NCBI RefSeq assembly: GCF_003115855.1
Contig: NZ_KZ819082.1
Location: 104,104-168,103 of the forward strand
Source of the DNA: Brenneria corticis
GTDB taxonomy: Bacteria > Pseudomonadota > Gammaproteobacteria > Enterobacterales > Enterobacteriaceae
Length of the DNA: 64,000 nt
Reading direction: 5' to 3'
The notes below the pieces were generated by a model. The model was not told where the DNA came from, ran no database searches, and saw nothing but the letters and a program-made list of their open reading frames with translations. Each line of letters begins with the position of its first letter. Positions within the stretch are counted from its first letter, which is position 1. Positions 8,097 through 15,933 of this stretch are shown piece after piece. Made by a program: the position numbers and the translations under genes.

Positions 8097-9566
8097 TCAG
8101 ACGGCGGCTGACTCCTGTTCCTGCGCTTCCGCTTCGCGGGGTTGGCTCGCCTTCCGCTTGCGCAGTCCCAGCCATCCGGCAACCAGCATCAGTCCCAGAA
8201 CGGGGAGGGAGGCGATAGTCCAGGTGCCGTTGGGGTAGTCAAACGCCATCAGCACCAGAACGCCAAGCAGAAACGCCAGCGTCAGCCACGAGGTTACCGG
8301 CGCGCCGGGCATTTTGAAGGAAACCGGCTGCGCCTTGCCCAGGCGGATCGCCTTACGCAGCTTCATCTGGCAGACGATGATAAAGCCCCACGAGGAGATA
8401 ATACCCAGCGAGGAGACGTTCAGCACAATTTCAAATACCTGAGACGGCACGATGTAGTTCAGGAACACGCCGATAATATGAATGCTCACGGTGATTAAAA
8501 TGCCGGCATAAGGCACGGACTGGGCGCTCATCCGGGTCAGAAACTTGGGCGCGGAGCCGCCCTGCGCCAGGGAGCGCAGGATCCGGCCGGTGGAATACAG
8601 GCCGGAGTTCAGGCTGGAGAGCGCCGCCGACAGCACCACAATATTCATAATGGTGCCGATATAGGGCACGCCCAGCTTGCTGAAGAAGGTCACGAACGGG
8701 CTTTGCCCCGCCTGATAGGCATTCCACGGCAGCAGGCAGACCAGCAGAACAATCGAGCCGACATAAAACAGCCCGATGCGCCAAATAACGCTATTTACCG
8801 CTTTCGGCAGCACCGTTTGCGGATCTTTACACTCACCGGCGGTAATGCCGATGATTTCAACCCCGGCGAAGGCAAAAATAACCCCCTGAATCAGCACCAG
8901 CGCGGGCAACAGGCCGTGGGGAAAGAAACCGCCGTTATCGGTGATTAGGTGGAAGCCCGTCGGGTTGCCGTCCAGCGGATTGCCCATTCCAAGGTAGACC
9001 GTACCGACAATCAGAAACAGGGAAATGGCCGCCACTTTAATCAGGGCGAACCAGAACTCCATTTCGGCAAACCATTTCACGCCGATCAGGTTCATCAGGG
9101 TGACAATCGATAAGGCGCCCAGCGCAAAGGTCCACTGCGGTACATCGGCGAAGGTTCCCCAATAGTGCATGTAGAGCGCCACCGCGGTGATATCCACGAT
9201 GCCCGCCATCGCCCAGTTGAGGAAATACATCCAGCCCGCCACGTAAGAGGCTTTTTCACCTAAAAACTCACGGGCATAGGAGACGAAGCTGCCGCTGGTG
9301 GGACGATGGACGATCAGTTCGCCCAGCGCGCGCAGAATGAAAAAAGAGAAGATGCCGCAGGTCAAATAGACCAGCGCCAGCGCCGGGCCCGCCATCTGTA
9401 ACCGCGCGCCGGCGCCGAGAAAAAGACCGGTGCCGATGGAGCCGCCAATGGCGATCATCTGAACGTGACGATTGCCCAAGCTTTTGTGATAACCCTTTTC
9501 GTGTGAATCCAGCCAACGTCTTTGGTTTGTATCCTGTCCACTACCTGTCTTTTTGCATTGCGTCAT
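8097..9566 (-). CDS. ansP: L-asparagine permease
   Basis: A 489-residue APC-superfamily amino acid transporter with about 12 membrane helices and cytoplasmic termini. It follows E. coli AnsP nearly residue by residue: GNRHVQMIAIGGSIGTGLFL at about residue 31, FVSYAREFLGEKASYVAGWM, and GVKWFAEMEFWFALIKVAAI. The GSIGTG motif in helix 1 is the conserved substrate-backbone binding segment of the family. It is convergent with speC and ends at the shared terminator. The close match throughout makes asparagine specificity likely. Confidence 0.92.
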   Translation of the reverse strand: MTQCKKTGSGQDTNQRRWLDSHEKGYHKSLGNRHVQMIAIGGSIGTGLFLGAGARLQMAGPALALVYLTCGIFSFFILRALGELIVHRPTSGSFVSYAREFLGEKASYVAGWMYFLNWAMAGIVDITAVALYMHYWGTFADVPQWTFALGALSIVTLMNLIGVKWFAEMEFWFALIKVAAISLFLIVGTVYLGMGNPLDGNPTGFHLITDNGGFFPHGLLPALVLIQGVIFAFAGVEIIGITAGECKDPQTVLPKAVNSVIWRIGLFYVGSIVLLVCLLPWNAYQAGQSPFVTFFSKLGVPYIGTIMNIVVLSAALSSLNSGLYSTGRILRSLAQGGSAPKFLTRMSAQSVPYAGILITVSIHIIGVFLNYIVPSQVFEIVLNVSSLGIISSWGFIIVCQMKLRKAIRLGKAQPVSFKMPGAPVTSWLTLAFLLGVLVLMAFDYPNGTWTIASLPVLGLMLVAGWLGLRKRKASQPREAEAQEQESAAV

Positions 9567-9783
9567 TACTTGCCTGTATTCCTGTCAGTCATTTGCCGAG
9601 ATGAGTTATAGCTATGCGTATTTTTGAACCTGAATAGACCATGTCATTTTTATGGTTTTTATAAATATAGTCAGCATGGCGTTAAAGGACGGCAGTGATG
9701 CTACCTTTTATCGGCAAAGGTAGCAAAAAATGCGTTTATAGCAGGATGGAAAAGCGGGAAATACTGGGATGGACGGAAAGGAA
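9567..9783. promoter_or_regulatory. ansP upstream region with an inverted repeat
   Basis: AT-rich leader and promoter region of ansP. It contains a 9-bp inverted repeat GCTACCTTT (9700-9708) / AAAGGTAGC (9716-9724) spaced by 7, without a T-run on either exit side, so it may be a regulator site rather than a terminator. No gene is present. Confidence 0.45.
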
Positions 9784-9820
9784 CAGCGGTCAGCGAGCGT
9801 CTGGCGCTCGCTGACCGCTG
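9784..9820 (-). terminator. Hairpin after the aldehyde dehydrogenase gene
   Basis: Perfect 16-bp arms (CAGCGGTCAGCGAGCG at 9784-9799 and its complement at 9805-9820) around a 5-nt loop, 10 bases past the dehydrogenase stop. The T-run is weak (TTCCTTTCC), but position and stability support a transcript end. Confidence 0.75.
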
Positions 9821-9829
9821 CCGGCCGGT

Positions 9830-11287
9830 TTACTCGCTTTTCTTTTGTCCGTCGGCGTCGTCCGCGGAGGCCGTCGCCAGCAGGGTTTCGATTTCCGCCA
9901 GGCCGGCGGCATAGGGCGCGCGCATACGCAGATTGAATTCACCGCCCGGGCTCTGCACCACCACCGCCTTGGCATGGCTGAAACGACGGAAACCGTGGAT
10001 GCCGTGGTAGGCGCCTATTCCCGATGCGCCCACGCCGCCGAATGGCACGCTCTCGACCGAGGCGTGGGTCATCACGTCGTTGATCACCAGCGCGCCGGAG
10101 GTGGTGCGTTCGCCAAACCGCCGTTGACGCAGCGCATCCTGACCGAAGTAATAGGCGGCCAGCGGACGCGGATGCGCATTGATATAGTCCAGCGCTTCGT
10201 CAACCTGGCGATAAGTCTTGATCGGCAGAACCGGACCGAAGATTTCCTCCTGCATTACCAGCATCTCGTCGGTAACGTCGAGCACCAGCGTCGGCGCCAT
10301 TTTGCGGGTTTGCGCATCGGCGTTGACTTCGTTTTCCGGCTCCAGCCCGATGACCGTGGCGCCCTTGGCGCGCGCGTCGTCCAGCAGACCCTGGAGACGC
10401 TGGAAGTGGCGATCGCTGACCATAGCGGTGTAGTCCGGATTACCCTGTATCGTCGGGAAGGTCCGGGCGATAAAACGGCGCGCGTGTTCCACAAAGGCAT
10501 CGCGGGCGTCTTCAGGCAGCATGACGTAGTCGGGAGAAATACAGATCTGGCCGGCGTTGAAGGTCTTGATCGTCAGCACGCGCTCGACGGCTACCTGCAC
10601 ATCGGCATCGGTATCGAGCACCACCGGCGACTTGCCGCCCAGCTCCAGCGTCACCGGCACCAGGTTTTCGGCCGCGGCGCGCATCACATGGCGGCCGACG
10701 CCGGTGCTGCCGGTGAATACCAGATGGTCGAAAGCCTGCGCGCTGAAGGCCGCGCCCACGTCGGCATCGCCGAGCACCGTGGTCAGTTCCAGCGGTTCGA
10801 AATAGCGGGCAATCAGTTCGGCCAGCAGTTCAGCGGTGCGCGGGGTCAGCTCGGACGGCTTGATCAACGCGCGGTTGCCGGCGGCAAATACCCCCGCCAG
10901 CGGGCTGAAAGCCAGATTGAGCGGAAAGTTCCACGGGCTGATGATGCCGACCACGCCCAGGGGCTGGTACTGTACGCGGGCCTGCATTCCAGGGGCCGGG
11001 GCCGGCTGCTCGTCGGCCTGCATCCATTGCTGCAGATTTTCCGCGGCGTACTGCAACGCGTCGACGGCGGACAGTACGTCGGCCAACAGGGTTTGATAGG
11101 GGCTGCGATGACCGTAGTCGGCGCTGATCGCCGCCGCCAGTTCCCGGTGGTGCCGGGTAAGCAGCTGCGCGGCGCGGGTCAGACGGTCGCGACGCAACTC
11201 GGCGCTGGCCGGACCGTCCTGAATGTGCGCCTGTTTCATCGTGGCGACGGTTGCGGCCAGCGTTGCTGCGGTAACGGAAGCGTTCAT
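9830..11287 (-). CDS. Coniferyl aldehyde dehydrogenase-like ALDH
   Basis: A 485-residue NAD(P)-dependent aldehyde dehydrogenase. GIISPWNFPLNLAFSPL, FTGSTGVGRHVM, catalytic Glu in ELGGKSP, and catalytic Cys in NAGQICISPDY are all visible, and EEIFGPVLP follows. The early PLGVVGIISPWNFP and the short NAGQIC context are typical of the CalB/coniferyl aldehyde dehydrogenase branch, which oxidises aromatic and fatty aldehydes. The ATG at 11287 is chosen because TTTTGGAG precedes it at good spacing. It is the last gene of an operon led by a NemR-like repressor and a DJ-1 family gene, suggesting aldehyde detoxification, useful on lignin-rich plant tissue. Substrate is inferred. Confidence 0.88.
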   Translation of the reverse strand: MNASVTAATLAATVATMKQAHIQDGPASAELRRDRLTRAAQLLTRHHRELAAAISADYGHRSPYQTLLADVLSAVDALQYAAENLQQWMQADEQPAPAPGMQARVQYQPLGVVGIISPWNFPLNLAFSPLAGVFAAGNRALIKPSELTPRTAELLAELIARYFEPLELTTVLGDADVGAAFSAQAFDHLVFTGSTGVGRHVMRAAAENLVPVTLELGGKSPVVLDTDADVQVAVERVLTIKTFNAGQICISPDYVMLPEDARDAFVEHARRFIARTFPTIQGNPDYTAMVSDRHFQRLQGLLDDARAKGATVIGLEPENEVNADAQTRKMAPTLVLDVTDEMLVMQEEIFGPVLPIKTYRQVDEALDYINAHPRPLAAYYFGQDALRQRRFGERTTSGALVINDVMTHASVESVPFGGVGASGIGAYHGIHGFRRFSHAKAVVVQSPGGEFNLRMRAPYAAGLAEIETLLATASADDADGQKKSE

Positions 11288-11325
11288 CGGTGACTCCAAA
11301 AAGTATTGCATGGGGAAATGGCCGC

Positions 11326-12003
11326 TCAAGACAGCTGTTTGAGTAAGGCCTCGGCCACCGCTTCGGAGCTGGCGGGGTTCTGCCCGGTAATCAAATGACC
11401 GTCGATGACGACGTGGGGTTGCCAGTCGGCGCCTTTCTCATACCGGCCGCCCTGACGTTTGAATTCGTCTTCAATCAGGAACGGCACCACGTTGCTCAAC
11501 TGCACCGCCTCTTCCTCACTGTTGGAGAAGCCGGTGACCTTACGCCCTTTGACCAGGGGCTGACCGTCGGCGGCGCGCACGCGGCGCAGTGCGCCCGGCG
11601 CGTGGCAGACCAGCCCGAGCGGCTTGCCGGCGCGATCGAAGGCTTCAATCAGCGCGATCGAGTCTGCGTCTTCGGCCAGATCCCACAGCGGGCCGTGGCC
11701 GCCGGGATAAAATACGGCGTCGAAATCCGCTTCGCGCACATCGGCCAGTTTGCCGGTGTTGGCCAGCGCCCGTTGCGCCTGAGGATCCTTACGGAAACGC
11801 TCGGTGGCGGCGGTCTGCGCTTCCTGCTCGTCGCTCTTGGGGTCCAGAGGCGGTTGACCGCCCAGCGGCGAAACCAGCGTCAGATTCGCGCCGGCGTCCT
11901 TGAACACGTAGTAAGGGGCGGCGAATTCCTCCAGCCAGAAACCGGTTTTTTGGCCGGTATCGCCAAGGCGGTCGTGTGAGGTGAGAACAATCAAAATATT
12001 CAT
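11326..12003 (-). CDS. DJ-1/PfpI-family protein (Hsp31/glyoxalase III-like)
   Basis: A 225-residue class I glutamine amidotransferase-fold protein. The nucleophile elbow LGLVCHAPGAL contains the reactive Cys, with VFYPGGHGPLWDL before it. The size and the long N-terminal section (TSHDRLGDTGQKTGFWLEEF) place it in the fungal Hsp31-like group, whose members convert methylglyoxal to lactate without glutathione. The start at 12003 (MNILIVLTSHD) is preceded by AAGGA. It lies 38 bases downstream of the NemR-like gene and 38 upstream of the aldehyde dehydrogenase, so it is probably co-transcribed with both for electrophile defence. Confidence 0.87.
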   Translation of the reverse strand: MNILIVLTSHDRLGDTGQKTGFWLEEFAAPYYVFKDAGANLTLVSPLGGQPPLDPKSDEQEAQTAATERFRKDPQAQRALANTGKLADVREADFDAVFYPGGHGPLWDLAEDADSIALIEAFDRAGKPLGLVCHAPGALRRVRAADGQPLVKGRKVTGFSNSEEEAVQLSNVVPFLIEDEFKRQGGRYEKGADWQPHVVIDGHLITGQNPASSEAVAEALLKQLS

Positions 12004-12041
12004 ATCAACAATTCCTTGGGGTTGAATTTCACAGAGCAGCA

Positions 12042-12665
12042 TCAAGGCGAGCGGGTGTCAGCCACGCTACCCGTCGGGTCGAGCAGTAATTCGGTGGTCG
12101 CCAACGCTTGCCGCAGCGGCGCCGGGTCTTGATTCAGTTTAGACAGTAGGGCGGAGCCCAGCCAGAGCTGGTACAACGTCTGGGCGGTAGCCTGCGGCGC
12201 CTGCGCCGAGCGCAGCGAGCCGTCGCGCTGGCCGTCCGCCACCGCTGCGGCAATACGCGCCACCAGAAGCGTTACGCCATCGCACAGGATCAGACGCATG
12301 TCCTCGGACAGGTCGGCGATTTCGGCGGCGAGCTTGACCACCAGGCACTGCTCGGCCCAGCCGCCCAGCAGCGGATCGTCGATCCACGCCGTCCAGTAGC
12401 GCATCAGGCGCTCGCGCCCGCTGCCGGCGTCTGGCGCCAGCAACAGGTCCAGGCGCCGTTGATAATCGCTGACGTACTGCTCCAGCAGTTCGCAGCCGAA
12501 TTGCTCCTTGGACGGGAAGTAGTGATAGAACGAGCCTTTGGGCACGTTGCAGGCGTCGAGTATTTCCTTCAGACCCACCCCGCTAAACCCCTTGCGCAGC
12601 ACCAGCTTGCGACCGGTGTCGAGGATATGTTGGCGGGTGAGTTCCGCTTTGCGTGTCGTTTTCAT
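12042..12665 (-). CDS. TetR-family repressor, NemR-like
   Basis: A 207-residue TetR regulator with the helix-turn-helix in the first 50 residues (GLKEILDACNVPKGSFYHYF). It resembles E. coli NemR in the ligand domain: EQCLVVKLAAEIADLSEDMR corresponds to NemR's GCLTVKLSAEVCDLSEDMR, keeping the cysteine (Cys107 here) that senses electrophiles and hypochlorous acid in NemR. It heads an operon with DJ-1 and aldehyde dehydrogenase genes, replacing the nemA-gloA partners of E. coli. A palindrome lies in its promoter, so self-repression relieved by reactive aldehydes is likely. Confidence 0.88.
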   Translation of the reverse strand: MKTTRKAELTRQHILDTGRKLVLRKGFSGVGLKEILDACNVPKGSFYHYFPSKEQFGCELLEQYVSDYQRRLDLLLAPDAGSGRERLMRYWTAWIDDPLLGGWAEQCLVVKLAAEIADLSEDMRLILCDGVTLLVARIAAAVADGQRDGSLRSAQAPQATAQTLYQLWLGSALLSKLNQDPAPLRQALATTELLLDPTGSVADTRSP

Positions 12666-12680
12666 GCGCCTACCCTATAT

Positions 12681-12705
12681 TGTAATAGACCGGTCGTCTA
12701 CAAAA
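12681..12705. promoter_or_regulatory. Candidate NemR-like operator and promoter
   Basis: TAGAC-CGGTC-GTCTA (12686-12700) is an inverted repeat just upstream of the repressor gene. On the minus strand it lies between a possible -35 (TTGTAG) and -10 (TATAGG) spaced by 18, where repressor binding would block transcription. Confidence 0.6.
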
Positions 12706-12857
12706 TAATGACTGGCTTATTTGGTGCCCTGTGCGTCAGCGCAGGCTGGGCCAGCCGAGGATCATTTTCGCACATAAGAGGTACTGAATAGCGTTTCAGG
12801 TCGCGCGTGACGGGCGCGCTCGGTAAAAAGACGCTGTTTGTTTCTCTTTAAGAGAGG

Positions 12858-13484
12858 CTAATCCCTGCTTACTTGTACCGCCGCATCTTCTTCCGCCTGG
12901 CGCAGAATCGCTTTGGCGACCCATTGGGTTACGTCCTGAATGGCGTCGTCATCCAGATCCCAGATATCTTTTAAAACCAGAAAGACTTCTGAGCCATAAA
13001 TCAGAGACAAAGCATGGATAACGCGCTGCCGGGACTCCGCAGGGATTTTTCCTTCCAGTGGTTCAGTGGCTATTTTCAGCAGACGTTTACGGTTGCCGCG
13101 CTGCAGTTTTTCGTCATGAGGGCTATTTGAACGACGATCGGCCCATTGTTGGAGAGAAAGCAGTAGCGCTGCGCGTAAAGCGCCTTCATGTTCCAACATC
13201 CGCGGATAAGCAAATTGCAACAGTTCGGCAACCCGCTGTTTAGCGTCTGGCTGTGTGGGATGCCACGCGAGTATTGGGCCGAGACTCTCGTCGACGACGG
13301 CAGAAACCAGCGCGCTTTGCGTTGGGAAATAACGGTAGGCCGTAGCGCGTGAAACCTGTGCCGTTATGGCGACGTCGGTAATGGAAGGAAATATGCCCTG
13401 GTCAAACATTATCATGGCTGTATCGATCAGCAGGCGACGGGTTCGTGCCCGCGTTGATGTCAGTTGACTATCCCGTTCAATCAC
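12858..13484 (-). CDS. TetR-family transcriptional regulator
   Basis: A 208-residue TetR regulator. The DNA-binding helices are at about residues 14-60 (SITDVAITAQVSRATAYRYF); the remainder is a diverse all-helical ligand domain with no obvious match. It is divergent from the Tm-1-like gene pair across 291 bases that contain two perfect inverted repeats, so it probably regulates that pair. No ligand can be assigned. Confidence 0.82.
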   Translation of the reverse strand: MIERDSQLTSTRARTRRLLIDTAMIMFDQGIFPSITDVAITAQVSRATAYRYFPTQSALVSAVVDESLGPILAWHPTQPDAKQRVAELLQFAYPRMLEHEGALRAALLLSLQQWADRRSNSPHDEKLQRGNRKRLLKIATEPLEGKIPAESRQRVIHALSLIYGSEVFLVLKDIWDLDDDAIQDVTQWVAKAILRQAEEDAAVQVSRD

Positions 13485-13556
13485 ATAGACCTCATTATTG
13501 CATGTTGCTGGCTGGAAAGTTTCAGGCGTGGCTGCTGTTGCTGGAACTATAACAAA

Positions 13557-13569
13557 ATGAACAGTTCAT
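13557..13569. promoter_or_regulatory. Palindrome ATGAAC-A-GTTCAT
   Basis: A perfect 6-bp-arm palindrome 73 bases upstream of the TetR gene start, in the divergent intergenic region. It is a candidate operator for autoregulation. Confidence 0.55.
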
Positions 13570-13618
13570 GTGTTACGGCAAGCTTTTTTCGATTAGAGGC
13601 GGAGTGATTTGCTTTATT

Positions 13619-13678
13619 ATGAGACTTTCGTCTCATTTGATATTCTAATGAATTGCATTTTTGATACTATAGTCTCAT
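13619..13678. promoter_or_regulatory. GTCTCAT inverted/direct repeats and promoter of Tm-1-like pair
   Basis: ATGAGAC-TTTC-GTCTCAT (13619-13636) is a perfect 7-bp inverted repeat. A further GTCTCAT occurs at 13672-13678 and a weaker AATCTCAT at 13693-13700. A possible -10 (TATAGT, 13668-13673) overlaps the second site. The arrangement suggests cooperative repressor binding over the pair's promoter. Confidence 0.55.
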
Positions 13679-13775
13679 TATGATTACAAGTTAATCTCAT
13701 GGCGTCTGGTTTTTTCATGATTTATATCTATATCAGCAGGTTAATATTATCTGCTCATGGTGGGGAACATACCTT

Positions 13776-14984
13776 ATGGGAAAGGAAGTCGGCAGTATTT
13801 ATATTGCAACAACATCAGATACTAAAGGAAATGAGCAGATTTATGTTCGCGATCTGATCGCGGCAACCGGTCTGAAAACAGTTACGGTGGATCTGTCGAC
13901 CAAGCCGCTTGCGACAAGTCGGGCGGATATTCGCGCTGAAACCGTCGCCGCCTGTCATCCACAGGGGGCAACGGCGGTATTTTGTGGAGACAGGGGGCGG
14001 GCTATCAATGCCATGGCCGTGGCGTTTGAGCATTTTATATTATCGCGTAATGATGTCGCCGCGCTGCTTGGACTGGGTGGCTCCGGCGGAACGGCGCTGA
14101 TTACCCCCGCGATGCAGGCGCTGCCGATTGGTTTACCGAAGGTGATGGTCTCCACGATGGCATCGGGCGATATTTCCGGCTACATCGGCGCCAGCGATAT
14201 CAGCATGCTGTATTCCGTTACCGATGTTGCCGGCCTGAACCGTATTTCCCGCCAGGTACTAGGCAATGCCGCTCATCAGATTGCCGGAGCCGTGAAGTTT
14301 CAGATACGGGAACGTCAGGATGATAAGCCTGCGATAGGCCTGACCATGTTTGGCGTCACCACGCCTTGTATTCAGGCGGTCAGCAAGGCGCTGGAAAATG
14401 AGTTCGATTGCCTGGTATTTCATGCTACCGGTAGCGGCGGCAAGGCAATGGAAAAGTTAGTGGACAGCGGTTTGCTTGCCGGCGTGCTCGATCTGACCAC
14501 TACCGAAGTGTGCGATCTGTTATTTGACGGCGTATTGGCCTGTGCTCCAGAGCGTTTCGATGCGATAGCCAAAACGCGGATTCCCTACGTGGTTTCCTGC
14601 GGGGCGCTGGATATGGTGAATTTTGGCGCGCCGGACAGCGTGCCGGAAAAGTATGCCGATCGTTTGTTTTATAACCACAACGCGCAGGTCACGCTAATGC
14701 GTACCACGATTGAAGAAAATGTGGCGATGGCGCAGTGGATTGGTGAAAAGCTCAATCGTTGTGAAGGCGAGGTGAGATTTTTAATTCCCGAGCAAGGGTT
14801 CTCCGCGCTGGATGCGGCGGACCAGCTTTTCTGGGATCCACAAGCGCGTGAGGCTTTTATACAGACGCTGGAAAGCGTGGTTCTGCAGACTGAAAAACGG
14901 CAGCTTATCCGTCTGCCGTTCCATATTAACGATCCTTTATTCGCCTGCGCCGCCGTTGATGCGTTCAGAGCGATATTTAAATAA
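13776..14984 (+). CDS. Tm-1-like ATP-binding domain protein (UPF0261)
   Basis: A 402-residue UPF0261 protein. It starts SIYIATTSDTKGNEQIYVRD; GLGGSGGTALITPAMQALPI, KVMVSTMASGDISGYIGASD and LGNAAHQIAGAV are conserved blocks. The same fold forms the N-terminal, ATP-binding, virus-inhibiting half of the tomato resistance protein Tm-1; the bacterial biochemical role is not established. It is followed 13 bases later by a TIM-barrel gene equivalent to the C-terminal half of Tm-1. Regulation by the divergent TetR gene is likely. Confidence 0.88.
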   Translation: MGKEVGSIYIATTSDTKGNEQIYVRDLIAATGLKTVTVDLSTKPLATSRADIRAETVAACHPQGATAVFCGDRGRAINAMAVAFEHFILSRNDVAALLGLGGSGGTALITPAMQALPIGLPKVMVSTMASGDISGYIGASDISMLYSVTDVAGLNRISRQVLGNAAHQIAGAVKFQIRERQDDKPAIGLTMFGVTTPCIQAVSKALENEFDCLVFHATGSGGKAMEKLVDSGLLAGVLDLTTTEVCDLLFDGVLACAPERFDAIAKTRIPYVVSCGALDMVNFGAPDSVPEKYADRLFYNHNAQVTLMRTTIEENVAMAQWIGEKLNRCEGEVRFLIPEQGFSALDAADQLFWDPQAREAFIQTLESVVLQTEKRQLIRLPFHINDPLFACAAVDAFRAIFK

Positions 14985-14997
14985 CAGGGGGAAAATT

Positions 14998-15828
14998 ATG
15001 CCAGGTATTAGTCGCCAGCAGTTGTTGGTGAAATTTCGAAATATGATCGCTCGCCGGGAACCGATTATTGGCGGTGGGGCAGGTACCGGACTTTCCGCGA
15101 AATGTGAAGAGGCCGGAGGGATTGATTTGATCGTGATTTACAACTCGGGTCGCTATCGTATGGCTGGGCGCGGTTCGCTGGCTGGGCTGCTGGCTTACGG
15201 TAACGCTAATGAGATTGTGGTCGATATGGCGAAGGAAGTGTTGCCGGTAGTCAAGCATACGCCAGTTCTGGCGGGGGTTAACGGTACGGACCCGTTCTGC
15301 CAGTTCGATAAATTTCTGGATGACCTGAAAGCGTTGGGATTTTCCGGCGTGCAGAACTTCCCGACCGTCGGTCTGATTGATGGTAACTTCCGCGCCAATC
15401 TGGAAGAAACGGGAATGGGATACGCGTTGGAAGTCGATATGATCCGTCTGGCGCATGAGAAGGATATGCTGACCACGCCTTACGTATTCAGCGCTGAAGA
15501 CGCGGCAGCGATGACTAAAGCCGGTGCGGACATCATTGTTCCCCATATGGGGCTAACCACCGGCGGCAATATCGGTGCGGAAACCGCGCTTAAGCTGGCC
15601 GATTGCGTACCCTTGATCAATCAATGGGCGGAAGCCGCAAAAGCCGTTCGCAGCGATGTGATCGTATTGTGTCACGGCGGGCCGATTTCTACGCCGGAAG
15701 ACGCTCAGTACATCATGGATCACTGTCCGCATTGCGATGGATTCTACGGAGCCAGCTCAATGGAGCGGTTGCCGACGGAAACGGCATTAACCGCCACAAC
15801 CAAACAATTCAAAAACATCAAGCGTTAA
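14998..15828 (+). CDS. TIM-barrel phosphoenolpyruvate hydrolase-like protein
   Basis: A 276-residue protein of the PEP-hydrolase-like/Tm-1 C-terminal TIM-barrel family (Pfam PF09370 type). Conserved blocks include IIGGGAGTGLSAKCEEAGGI, LAGVNGTDPF, GFSGVQNFPTVGLIDG, and IIVPHMGLTTGGNIGAETAL. The ATG at 14998 is chosen over upstream in-frame starts because it follows AGGGGGAAAATT and does not overlap the preceding gene. It shares an operon with the UPF0261 gene. The in vivo substrate is unknown; isomerase, lyase or hydrolase activity on a phosphonate- or PEP-like compound is plausible. Confidence 0.86.
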   Translation: MPGISRQQLLVKFRNMIARREPIIGGGAGTGLSAKCEEAGGIDLIVIYNSGRYRMAGRGSLAGLLAYGNANEIVVDMAKEVLPVVKHTPVLAGVNGTDPFCQFDKFLDDLKALGFSGVQNFPTVGLIDGNFRANLEETGMGYALEVDMIRLAHEKDMLTTPYVFSAEDAAAMTKAGADIIVPHMGLTTGGNIGAETALKLADCVPLINQWAEAAKAVRSDVIVLCHGGPISTPEDAQYIMDHCPHCDGFYGASSMERLPTETALTATTKQFKNIKR

Positions 15829-15871
15829 CTTTTTGACACCCATTGGCGTCAATACCAGGGGAAACACCCAC

Positions 15872-15903
15872 TCGGCCAGCATAGTTGCTGGCCGAATTTT
15901 TTG
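15872..15903 (+). terminator. Terminator of the Tm-1-like operon
   Basis: Stem TCGGCCAGC/GCTGGCCGA around ATAGTT followed by AATTTTTT. Confidence 0.88.
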
Positions 15904-15933
15904 TCATGCGTATATTCAGCGTTTGCACACCCG

